Origin: JAIXWP01 sp046309775
Lineage (GTDB): Bacteria; Bacteroidota; Bacteroidia; Flavobacteriales_D; Sanyastnellaceae
Direction: 5' to 3'
Assembly (NCBI GenBank): GCA_046309775.1
Contig: JBKCOM010000212.1
Coordinates: 1 to 19,793, forward strand
Length of the DNA stretch: 19,793 nt
Made by a program: the position numbers and the translations under genes. Shown one piece after another: positions 13,948 to 19,793 of the stretch. How positions within the stretch are numbered: position 1 is the first letter of the stretch; every line of letters starts with the position of its first letter. Under the pieces are notes generated by a model. That model searched no databases, was not told the DNA's origin, and worked only from the letters and a program-made list of their open reading frames with translations.

Positions 13948-14820
13948 TCAAACCTTCAAACTTTGCATGCGTTGCTTCAAATCGTCTATAAGCAATCGAC
14001 TGATTGGAATGGTAATATCCACAAACTCTAGTTGAGCCTTTAGGCCTTGCGCATTCCCGGTGACAGAGCGAACATGAACTAAGTTTATCAAATAGCTTTT
14101 ATGACAACGAAACAGTGCAAGCTCCCCTTCCCAGTCTTTTGCTAATTGCTTGAGGGTGTTTCGAATTATTCGCTTTTGAATTATTCCATTTTCTAAAAAA
14201 TAAACCTCTACATAATTTTCTGCACTTTGTAGGTAAATCAAATCATTCTTCTTTACTTCAAAACTCTCCCCTTGATTTTCTGATGCCACATGAATCGTAG
14301 CGATGTTTTCATTCATTATAGTAACACGCACCGGCAATGCCTCCGATGCTCGATGGTGCTTGTTGCGCAGCCGACTTTCCTTCCAAAGCAAACTCACGGA
14401 TACTGGAAAAATCCCTACCAAAAACGTATAGGCCTGAAGCGTCACAATGGTGCCCCAGTTCATTCCGCCAATTCCCATCCAAGAGGAAAACAACAGATTG
14501 CAAAAGCCAATGAGCATCACATTCACCATGCTCCAAAATAAATCTCTTCCTAATGTCCAATGGTCTTCTTCAAAGTAATTGGGAAAAAGACGCATCACAA
14601 AAACATTCAAAAAGATCATTACCAAAAAGCAAACAACTCCGTATCCGAGCGTGATCCGCAACAAATCAGGCCCCGTTCCATCGAGTCCAAAGGGTTTAAA
14701 AAGAAAGAGAAATAAAAAGACAAACACTCCAAAAAACCAAGCTTGCCTGTAACGCGCAAAAGAGCCCGTTTCCAAAGCAATAGGACGATTTAAATAAGCT
14801 TGAATTTTCTCGGATATCAT
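13948..14820 (-). CDS. Membrane-anchored LytTR-family transcriptional regulator
   Basis: From the ATG at 14820 the protein has 290 residues. Four membrane helices lie near 27-43, 57-77, 96-113 and 127-147, with the FKPFG motif (41-45) common in Bacteroidota proteins of this type. Residues about 187-288 form a LytTR DNA-binding domain (DLIYLQSAENYVEVYF, then FRCHKSYLINLVHV, and PISRLL). There is no receiver domain, so signals must reach it through the membrane part rather than by phosphorylation. The gene is 31 bases after DUF2480, so it can be read from the dxs operon, yet it has its own -7 box 4 bases before the ATG. Targets are unknown; LytTR proteins often bind paired direct repeats. A longer in-frame start at 14895 overlaps the upstream gene and is rejected. 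Confidence 0.85.
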   Translation of the reverse strand: MISEKIQAYLNRPIALETGSFARYRQAWFFGVFVFLFLFLFKPFGLDGTGPDLLRITLGYGVVCFLVMIFLNVFVMRLFPNYFEEDHWTLGRDLFWSMVNVMLIGFCNLLFSSWMGIGGMNWGTIVTLQAYTFLVGIFPVSVSLLWKESRLRNKHHRASEALPVRVTIMNENIATIHVASENQGESFEVKKNDLIYLQSAENYVEVYFLENGIIQKRIIRNTLKQLAKDWEGELALFRCHKSYLINLVHVRSVTGNAQGLKAQLEFVDITIPISRLLIDDLKQRMQSLKV

Positions 14821-14824
14821 ATTA

Positions 14825-14832
14825 CGAATATA
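14825..14832 (-). promoter_or_regulatory. -7 promoter box for the LytTR gene, inside the dxs operon
   Basis: Read leftward, TATATTCG fits TAnnTT(T/C)G, and the 4 bases TAAT separate it from the ATG at 14820. This is the same geometry as the aminopeptidase promoter and predicts a leaderless transcript. It also decides the start codon. No TTG is seen 17 bases upstream. Confidence 0.5.
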
Positions 14833-14851
14833 GAACTCATAATCTAAAGTT

Positions 14852-15358
14852 CTATTTCCGTTTGAATACAGGGACCGTGCTACACGGTTCACCAAACATG
14901 ATACTTTTAGCTACGGGTTGAAGTCTGAAAACCAAGTCAGCGTAAGCACTCTGAGGAACAGGGCGGTCGCTACATCCCTTAATTACCAATCTTTGATCTG
15001 TATATTCTAGGACATTTATTTCCTCAATAATCTTTTTGAAAATGGCTGTTTCCATTTCTAAAACACTGCCGATATGCACGAGGTGCGCGATACCTGTGAG
15101 ATGCGAAGTCACCAACATGAACGCCCAGTGTGGGATGATTGCATCCACGCTGCAAAAGACTGCTACATACTTATCCTGATACAGCGACCAAACGTGGTCT
15201 TTCAAAAAATCTCGAAAGTCCTTTTCACGAAGCGCCAATCCTTGCCAGAGAAGATCTTTTAAATCAAAGCCGACGCGATCTCCCTCAGGATACATTTCTT
15301 CTAGATTGATAGTAATCAATCCACTCTTCGCAACTTTATTGACTATTTCTTCTTCCAC
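14852..15358 (-). CDS. DUF2480 family protein
   Basis: A 168-residue soluble protein with no signal peptide or membrane helix. The N-terminal EEEIVNKVAKSGLITINLEE, the central VAVFCSVDAIIPHWAFML, the segment VIKGCSDRPVP, and the nearly invariant C-terminus LQPVAKSIMFGEPCSTVPVF match the DUF2480 family, which is widespread in Bacteroidota and has no established function. Two cysteines, in KGCS and EPCS, are conserved in my recollection of the family and could bind a metal or cofactor; this is inference. The full family length is present. It starts 13 bases after the dxs stop and should be co-transcribed with it, followed 31 bases later by the LytTR gene. Confidence 0.88.
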   Translation of the reverse strand: MEEEIVNKVAKSGLITINLEEMYPEGDRVGFDLKDLLWQGLALREKDFRDFLKDHVWSLYQDKYVAVFCSVDAIIPHWAFMLVTSHLTGIAHLVHIGSVLEMETAIFKKIIEEINVLEYTDQRLVIKGCSDRPVPQSAYADLVFRLQPVAKSIMFGEPCSTVPVFKRK

Positions 15359-15371
15359 GTAATTTATTCAA

Positions 15372-17321
15372 TTAAGAAGCCGACATACGCAAACCGCTTG
15401 CTGACTCTTTCGCACCAACCATTTCGAGCGCAGTAGCCACCATTGCTGGGGTGTCATAACCACATTCTGCATACAACTCATCTTGCGTTCCATGCTCAAT
15501 GTAGCGGTCTGGAATTCCAAGGCGCTTCACCTGTGCGTTGTAGCCATTGTCTGCCATGAATTCCAACACAGCACTTCCCATACCGCCTTGGATGCATCCA
15601 TCTTCAACAGTGATCACATGCTTGAATTTAGAGAACACCTCGTGCAACAACGTTTCATCAATCGGTTTTGCAAAGCGCATATCATAAAGTGCCGCGCTCA
15701 CGCCTTGTTCAGCAAGTTGCTCACAAGCCTTTTCAGCATAATTTCCAATAGGGCCTATGGTCAAAAACGCTACGTCTTCGCCGCTTCGCACCTTACGCCC
15801 TGTTCCCACAGGTATGAGTTTCATTGGAGTCTTCCAATCCACCATCACACCATTTCCGCGAGGATAGCGAATAGAGAATGTTCCGTAATTCTCATATTGG
15901 GCAGTGAACATGAGGTTGCGGAGCTCGCTCTCATTCATCGGACTGCACACAATCATATTTGGGATACAACGCATGTAAGCAATGTCGTACGCGCCGTGGT
16001 GTGTTGGACCATCTGCCCCAATTAGTCCACCGCGGTCTAGACAGAATACTACATGTAATTTTTGAAGCGCTACATCATGAACCACTTGGTCGAATGCGCG
16101 CTGCATAAAACTTGAATAGATATTACAGAAAGGTACTAAGCCTTGCGTTGCCATACCAGCGCTAAACGTCACCGCATGCTGTTCCGCAATACCCACGTCG
16201 AACGAACGCTCGGGCATAGCTTCCATCATGAATTTCAACGAACAACCAGAAGGCATTGCGGGCGTAACACCTACGATCTTTTCATTCTTCTCGGCTAATT
16301 CAATTATCGTATGACCGAATACATCTTGATAAAGCGGCGGCTGCGGGCTCTTTGGAACAATCTTTACGATTTCACCAGTTTCCTTATTGAAAATACCTGG
16401 AGCATGCCATTTTGTAGGGCTGCCTTTCTCTGCTGGTTCATAACCCTTGCCCTTCATAGTCACACAGTGAAGGATTTTCGGACCTGGTATATCTTTTAGA
16501 TCGCGAAGAATTTTCACCATATAGTCAACGTCATGTCCATCGATAGGACCGAAATAGCGCCAATTGAGCGACTCAAAGAAATTGCTCTCTTTAATGAGAG
16601 AACCCTTCAATGACTCACTAATCTTATGAACGATGGCCTGAGCGTTTGGACCAAATTTCGAAATCTTTCCAAGCAGATTCCACACTTCGTCCTTTACCTT
16701 GTTGTAGGTATGACTTGTGGTAATGTCTGTCAAATATTCTTTAAGCGCGCCCACATTGGGGTCGATGCTCATGCAGTTATCGTTTAGAATCACGAGGAGA
16801 TTTGCATCTTCTGCTCCACCGTGGTTGAGCCCCTCGAAAGCCAAGCCCGCGGTCATTGCGCCGTCACCGATCACAGCAACTACTTGACGATCTTTTTCTC
16901 CCTTTACCTTGCTAGCCACAGCCATACCCAAAGCTGCAGAAATGGATGTAGAACTATGACCCACACCAAAAGTATCGTACTCACTCTCGCTTCTCTTAGG
17001 GAATCCGCTAATACCACCGTACTTTCTGTTGGTATGAAAAACATCGCGACGACCGGTCAAAATTTTGTGGCCGTATGCCTGGTGCCCTACATCCCACACA
17101 AGCTGGTCATAAGGAGTATTGAAGACGTAATGAATAGCGGTTGTCATTTCCACCACACCAAGGCTGGCACCGAAGTGACCGCCCTTCTCTGAAACTATAT
17201 CCACGATATACTGACGCAACTCCGTGCAGAGTTGTGGCAATTCTTCTTCGGAAATTTTCGTTCTAAGATCCTGAGGTTCTAAGATCTTGGCCAACAAAGG
17301 GCCTGGGGTATAATTACTCAT
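15372..17321 (-). CDS. dxs: 1-deoxy-D-xylulose-5-phosphate synthase
   Basis: A 649-residue thiamine-diphosphate enzyme that condenses pyruvate with glyceraldehyde 3-phosphate to DXP, the first step of the MEP isoprenoid route and a precursor for thiamine and pyridoxal phosphate. Visible residues: His49 and His80 (WDVGHQAYGHK), the cofactor-binding GDGAMTAG (152-159) with Asn182 in NDNCMSI, and the catalytic Glu380 in VGIAEQHAV of the pyrimidine domain. The transketolase C-terminal domain follows from about residue 500. The length is slightly above the usual 620-640 because of a short N-terminal extension and a C-terminal tail. It is the first gene of a leftward operon with DUF2480 and LytTR genes. 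A perfect palindrome lies 25-40 bases upstream of the start. Confidence 0.97.
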   Translation of the reverse strand: MSNYTPGPLLAKILEPQDLRTKISEEELPQLCTELRQYIVDIVSEKGGHFGASLGVVEMTTAIHYVFNTPYDQLVWDVGHQAYGHKILTGRRDVFHTNRKYGGISGFPKRSESEYDTFGVGHSSTSISAALGMAVASKVKGEKDRQVVAVIGDGAMTAGLAFEGLNHGGAEDANLLVILNDNCMSIDPNVGALKEYLTDITTSHTYNKVKDEVWNLLGKISKFGPNAQAIVHKISESLKGSLIKESNFFESLNWRYFGPIDGHDVDYMVKILRDLKDIPGPKILHCVTMKGKGYEPAEKGSPTKWHAPGIFNKETGEIVKIVPKSPQPPLYQDVFGHTIIELAEKNEKIVGVTPAMPSGCSLKFMMEAMPERSFDVGIAEQHAVTFSAGMATQGLVPFCNIYSSFMQRAFDQVVHDVALQKLHVVFCLDRGGLIGADGPTHHGAYDIAYMRCIPNMIVCSPMNESELRNLMFTAQYENYGTFSIRYPRGNGVMVDWKTPMKLIPVGTGRKVRSGEDVAFLTIGPIGNYAEKACEQLAEQGVSAALYDMRFAKPIDETLLHEVFSKFKHVITVEDGCIQGGMGSAVLEFMADNGYNAQVKRLGIPDRYIEHGTQDELYAECGYDTPAMVATALEMVGAKESASGLRMSAS

Positions 17322-17345
17322 AGTAAGTGGGTACTTGGAAATACA

Positions 17346-17361
17346 GTGTTAAAGGTAACAC
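17346..17361. promoter_or_regulatory. Palindrome in the dxs upstream region, possible operator
   Basis: GTGTTA-AAGG-TAACAC is a perfect inverted repeat with 6-bp arms, 25 bases upstream of the dxs start. Read toward dxs it contains TACCTTTA (17357-17350), one base from the -7 consensus, so a bound repressor could block the promoter. An outer pair ACAGT/ACTGT (17343-17347 and 17365-17369) allows an alternative fold. No T-tract follows, so it is not a terminator. Confidence 0.4.
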
Positions 17362-17403
17362 CTAACTGTGTTCAAAGTTCGCAAATGTTGTGAAATAGGG
17401 CAT

Positions 17404-17440
17404 AAATAAAAATCGGCCAACACCTTACGGCGGGCCGATT
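17404..17440 (-). terminator. Rho-independent terminator after the small membrane protein gene
   Basis: Read leftward, AATCGGCC (17440-17433), a 14-base loop and GGCCGATT (17418-17411) form a perfect 8-bp stem. It is followed by TTTTTAT (17410-17404). It lies 30 bases after the stop at 17471 and separates this gene from dxs. Confidence 0.75.
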
Positions 17441-17470
17441 CAAATATTGTGATGATGTAAATAAACTCGA

Positions 17471-17659
17471 TTAGATAATCGTGCCCTCGCGCTCCGCCTT
17501 CTCTGTGTACTTCTTTTGCATACGCAACCAAAGCCAAATTCCAAAGAAGCCAGCGACGATACATACCCAGTTAAACCAATGAGACATAGGCTCTAAGAGG
17601 TGTCTGAAAGTCCACTGAAGCGCGTCAACGATCGGATTGAGGATACTTTGTAAGTTCAT
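17471..17659 (-). CDS. Small single-pass membrane protein, DUF6341-like
   Basis: From the ATG at 17659 the protein has 62 residues: a helical N-terminus, one membrane segment at about 27-47 (HWFNWVCIVAGFFGIWLW), and a charged cytoplasmic tail (RMQKKYTEKAEREG). Size, the WFNW...GF...W pattern and the divergent neighbour fit the DUF6341 family of Flavobacteriia, function unknown. The family name is from memory of gene neighbourhoods, so it is moderate in confidence; the gene itself is well supported. A longer in-frame ATG at 17731 would add 24 residues translated from promoter DNA. A perfect -7 box 19 bases before 17659 and a strong terminator after the stop define an independent transcript. 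Confidence 0.75.
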   Translation of the reverse strand: MNLQSILNPIVDALQWTFRHLLEPMSHWFNWVCIVAGFFGIWLWLRMQKKYTEKAEREGTII

Positions 17660-17678
17660 AATTTGATAAATTGTGGGG

Positions 17679-17686
17679 CAAAAATA
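17679..17686 (-). promoter_or_regulatory. -7 promoter box of the small membrane protein gene
   Basis: Read leftward, TATTTTTG matches TAnnTTTG exactly and lies 19 bases before the ATG at 17659. It shares a 75-base intergenic region with a divergent box for the gene at 17735. Confidence 0.6.
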
Positions 17687-17719
17687 AAAATACTCGGCGA
17701 AAATATCACTTTCTAACAT

Positions 17720-17727
17720 CATTTTTG
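17720..17727 (+). promoter_or_regulatory. -7 promoter box of the DUF6427-like gene
   Basis: CATTTTTG is one base from TAnnTTTG and lies 7 bases before the ATG at 17735, giving a transcript with almost no leader. It faces away from the box at 17679-17686. Confidence 0.45.
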
Positions 17728-17734
17728 TCACGAA

Positions 17735-18727
17735 ATGATTTTAAGGCAATTTTCCTCTCGTCAACCTTACATGTTGCTCGTGGCTCCGCTAATCGCCATA
17801 GGAGTGCTAATACCCGCGTGGTCATGGGGATTTATTACATTTTCCTTTTCTGATTTCCCGCTTGATCGCCTTCTAGCTCCGATCTTGGGCATCCCCTATT
17901 TGGGAGTGTCTATTGCCTCCGGACTGATTATCATCGGATCTCTTTTGGGAAATATTGTCTTTAATAGACATGAGTTCAACGCATCGCCCACGTTTGTCCC
18001 AGCTTTATTGTACGCCCTAGTGGCCAGCACGCTTTGCCTTATCAAGTGCAATATCCCGATACTAGTGGCAAACACTGCTGTGATCATCGGTCTCAACCGA
18101 TTGATGGAAGTTTTTAGACAGTCCAATGCCTTGCCTGCGTATTTCAAAGCCGCGTTTTGGTTGGGATTGGGAGCGTTGGCTTTTCCGCCATACGTATTGC
18201 TTTTACCTGCAATGATGCTCAGCATTCTCAATACCCGATCATTCAACTGGAGAGAACATCTATTGACGATTGTTGCCTTTGCTACCCCCTTTGTATACTG
18301 GGGTGTTTGGATGCTATGGACCGACCGTTTTGACCAATTGATATTGTTTAAAAAGATCATATCCTTCAATGCCCCAGAAGGAATGCCCGATTGGAACAAT
18401 AATTATACACGATCATTTGGAGTTGTATTGGGGATCTCGTTTTTGCTAGCGCTTCGAAGCTTTATATTTCTTTCAGACCGCAGCTCCAATCAAGCGCGAA
18501 ACGTAAAGCGTATTTTTCTATTGATGGCGTTATTTGCTTTGGCATCGACGGGCCTATCCTACTTATATGTTGGACAGCTTATACCCGAAGTAGCAATATT
18601 ACCAGCCACCTTTGTAATTGGAAACTGGTTTACCAACTATCGATATAGCCTCTTGGCTCCGTTCATGTTTTACATCCTATTGACCACATCGGCACTTCTG
18701 ATAATTCATGTTTTTCAGTGGATATAA
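17735..18727 (+). CDS. Polytopic membrane protein, DUF6427-like
   Basis: A 330-residue protein made almost entirely of hydrophobic helices, about eight to ten, with no signal peptide beyond the first helix (PYMLLVAPLIAIGVLIP). A central segment reads NRHEFNASPTFVPALLYAL, followed by a basic turn (NTRSFNWREH) and a WTDRF loop. This layout fits DUF6427, a Flavobacteriia membrane family often found beside the short DUF6341 protein, as here on the divergent strand. Function is unknown; resemblance to polytopic glycosyltransferase-like or O-antigen-like proteins is only superficial, and no catalytic motif is visible. purQ follows 33 bases after the stop with its own promoter. The start at 17735 agrees with a -7-like box 7 bases upstream. 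Confidence 0.7.
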   Translation: MILRQFSSRQPYMLLVAPLIAIGVLIPAWSWGFITFSFSDFPLDRLLAPILGIPYLGVSIASGLIIIGSLLGNIVFNRHEFNASPTFVPALLYALVASTLCLIKCNIPILVANTAVIIGLNRLMEVFRQSNALPAYFKAAFWLGLGALAFPPYVLLLPAMMLSILNTRSFNWREHLLTIVAFATPFVYWGVWMLWTDRFDQLILFKKIISFNAPEGMPDWNNNYTRSFGVVLGISFLLALRSFIFLSDRSSNQARNVKRIFLLMALFALASTGLSYLYVGQLIPEVAILPATFVIGNWFTNYRYSLLAPFMFYILLTTSALLIIHVFQWI

Positions 18728-18733
18728 AAGCAT

Positions 18734-18741
18734 TAAATTTG
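18734..18741 (+). promoter_or_regulatory. -7 promoter box of purQ
   Basis: TAAATTTG matches TAnnTTTG exactly and lies 19 bases before the purQ ATG, the same spacing as in the small membrane protein gene. It begins 6 bases after the stop of the preceding gene. No purine-repressor-like palindrome is apparent around it. Confidence 0.6.
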
Positions 18742-18760
18742 TCGAAATAAAATCACAGCA

Positions 18761-19453
18761 ATGAAATTTGGCGTAGTCGTATTCCCGGGTAGCAATTGTG
18801 ACGAAGATCTCGTTTACACAATGAAGGAAATTCTCCATCAAGATGTGGTAAAGCTTTGGCACAAGGACACCGATTTGCAAGGTGTGGACTTTGTATTCAT
18901 TCCCGGTGGATTCAGTTATGGCGACTACCTACGCAGCGGCGCTATTGCGCGTTTTTCTCCCATTATGGATGAAGTCATCAAACATGCTAATAAAGGTGGT
19001 TACGTGATGGGAATTTGTAATGGCTTTCAAATCTTAACTGAAGCCAAACTCCTTCCTGGAGCCCTACTTCACAATAGCTCACGCAAATTCATTAGTAAAA
19101 ATATTCACCTCACACCAGTGAGCAAGAGTGCTATTGTAACAGCGAATCTCGAAAGAGACAGAGCGTACAAAGTACCAATCGCCCATGGTGAAGGTAATTT
19201 CTACGGACCAGCGGATTTGATGAAAGAGCTTCAAGACAACGATCAAATACTTTTCAGATACTGCGATGCGGAAGGCAAAGTAACTGAGGAAAGCAATCCA
19301 AACGGATCGTTGGATAATATTGCTGGAATTACAAATAAAACAAAGAATGTTTTCGGCATGATGCCGCACCCTGAGCGTTGCGCTGACTTCGAGCTTGGCA
19401 ACACCGACGGCCGCGAAATCTTCGAATCCATTTTATCGAGCGTCATCGCCTAA
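18761..19453 (+). CDS. purQ: Phosphoribosylformylglycinamidine synthase, glutaminase subunit PurQ
   Basis: A 230-residue class I glutamine amidotransferase, the usual size for stand-alone PurQ. It supplies ammonia to PurL for the ATP-dependent conversion of FGAR to FGAM in purine synthesis. The opening FGVVVFPGSNCDED is diagnostic for PurQ. The nucleophile is Cys86 in GICNGFQ, and the partner residues are His203 and Glu205 in MPHPERC. IPGGFSYGDYLRSG (47-60) forms the oxyanion region. A stand-alone PurQ implies separate PurS and small PurL proteins encoded elsewhere, since neither is in the window. It has its own promoter and is followed by a palindrome cluster rather than another purine gene. 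Confidence 0.96.
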   Translation: MKFGVVVFPGSNCDEDLVYTMKEILHQDVVKLWHKDTDLQGVDFVFIPGGFSYGDYLRSGAIARFSPIMDEVIKHANKGGYVMGICNGFQILTEAKLLPGALLHNSSRKFISKNIHLTPVSKSAIVTANLERDRAYKVPIAHGEGNFYGPADLMKELQDNDQILFRYCDAEGKVTEESNPNGSLDNIAGITNKTKNVFGMMPHPERCADFELGNTDGREIFESILSSVIA

Positions 19454-19484
19454 TCCATCCATTTTTATTACCCGCACATTTGTT

Positions 19485-19657
19485 CGACCCCCAATGTGGT
19501 CGGGCGTGACGTGATATTCATATTTGTCTACAAACATGGCATTCCTACGGAATGCAAAAGGCCGGCAACACAGACCCCGTAGCGGTCTCATGTCTGTAAC
19601 ATACAAAACAAAAATCTCTACGGAATGCAAAAGGCCGCCAATACAGACCCCTTAGGG
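19485..19657. repeat. REP-like palindrome cluster downstream of purQ
   Basis: Several short palindromes lie in series: CGACC...GGTCG (19485-19502, 8-base loop), GCATTCC-TAC-GGAATGC (19539-19555, perfect), GACCCCGTAGCGGTC (19573-19587, one mismatch), and a shorter CCC/GGG pair at 19648-19657. Two long direct copies are present, 19545-19584 and 19618-19657, offset by 73 bases; both start CTACGGAATGCAAAAGGCCG and are nearly identical over 40 bases. The spacers are also partly self-complementary (TTTGT-CT-ACAAA at about 19523-19534). There are no inverted termini or open frame to suggest a standard insertion sequence. It begins 31 bases after the purQ stop and could end its transcript. Confidence 0.75.
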
Positions 19658-19691
19658 CATACGCGTCAACTTAAGATTGTAATTTCCATCA

Positions 19692-19720
19692 TTTGTTGGA
19701 AGTTGAGTCGCTTTCTTTTG
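19692..19720 (+). promoter_or_regulatory. Promoter-like sequence pointing out of the right edge
   Basis: TTTG at 19692-19695, a 17-base spacer and TTCTTTTG at 19713-19720 (one base from TAnnTTTG) have the same geometry as the promoters at 299 and 8004. An ATG lies at 19751. It would drive a gene mostly outside the window. Confidence 0.35.
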
Positions 19721-19750
19721 TCGTAGCATGAAGTTTTAATTAACTTAAGA

Positions 19751-19793
19751 ATGAGTTTTTCTTCTTCGATGGATCGGTGGTTGGAAGACTCAT
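19751..19793 (+). CDS. Possible start of a rightward gene, cut by the window edge
   Basis: The ATG at 19751 opens 14 codons (MSFSSSMDRWLEDS) that stay open to the edge, 30 bases after a promoter-like sequence. No family can be recognised from so few residues. The opposite strand is also open here: leftward from the edge to a stop at 19666-19668 there are 41 codons (ending NFQQMMEITILS) that look protein-like and could be the C-terminus of a leftward gene. At most one of the two is likely to be real; the rightward one is listed because it has a promoter. Confidence 0.25.
   Translation, partial: MSFSSSMDRWLEDS

Noticed and set aside
15483..16025. 180-codon open frame antisense to dxs
   Set aside because: It lies entirely within a clear dxs gene, is rich in His, Ser and Cys as expected for an antisense shadow, and has no promoter-like box or family motif.

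Overview
The window reads as a chromosomal segment of a Bacteroidota bacterium, most likely a Flavobacteriales-type marine or aquatic lineage. The evidence is two secreted proteins with C-terminal type IX secretion (T9SS) sorting domains, genes of families largely confined to Bacteroidota (DUF2480, the DUF6341/DUF6427 pair, a membrane-anchored LytTR regulator), no clear Shine-Dalgarno sequences, and many -7 boxes of the Bacteroidota type TAnnTTTG or TAnnTTCG just upstream of start codons. No rRNA, tRNA, CRISPR array or prophage is visible.

Layout. Positions 1-74 hold the 5' end of an IS3-type transposase gene running off the left edge. A repeat-rich stretch follows, then a large T9SS-exported beta-propeller protein (349-2664). 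A related repeat module lies downstream of that gene (2738-2785) in the same orientation. Next come a leftward kefF-kefC-like potassium efflux operon (2819-5256) and, divergent from it, a VWA protein plus MoxR/ChlI-type AAA+ ATPase operon (5370-7959). A secreted M43-type metalloprotease with a T9SS tail (8056-10155) precedes a rightward housekeeping group: M17 leucyl aminopeptidase, pdxA (vitamin B6) and rlmH (23S rRNA methyltransferase), ending at 13236. Leftward genes follow: a DUF2306-like membrane protein, then the dxs - DUF2480 - LytTR operon (dxs makes the isoprenoid precursor DXP). A short membrane protein (17471-17659) and a polytopic membrane protein (17735-18727) are divergent, and purQ (purine synthesis) is last. 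The right 340 bases hold a cluster of short palindromes resembling REP elements and the uncertain edge of a neighbouring gene.

How the genes work together. Three pairings carry functional meaning: KefF-like oxidoreductase with KefC-like antiporter (electrophile stress and pH control), AAA+ ATPase with VWA protein (a chaperone-like machine of unknown substrate), and dxs with a conserved DUF2480 gene and a LytTR regulator that also has its own promoter. The rest is core metabolism with independent promoters.

No unmistakable new multi-gene system is visible. The best leads are a 22-bp tandem repeat whose last copy supplies the rlmH start codon, the matching repeat modules flanking the T9SS gene, the REP-like cluster after purQ, promoters so close to start codons that the mRNAs should be leaderless, and the AAA+/VWA pair with an Asn in place of the usual Walker B Asp.
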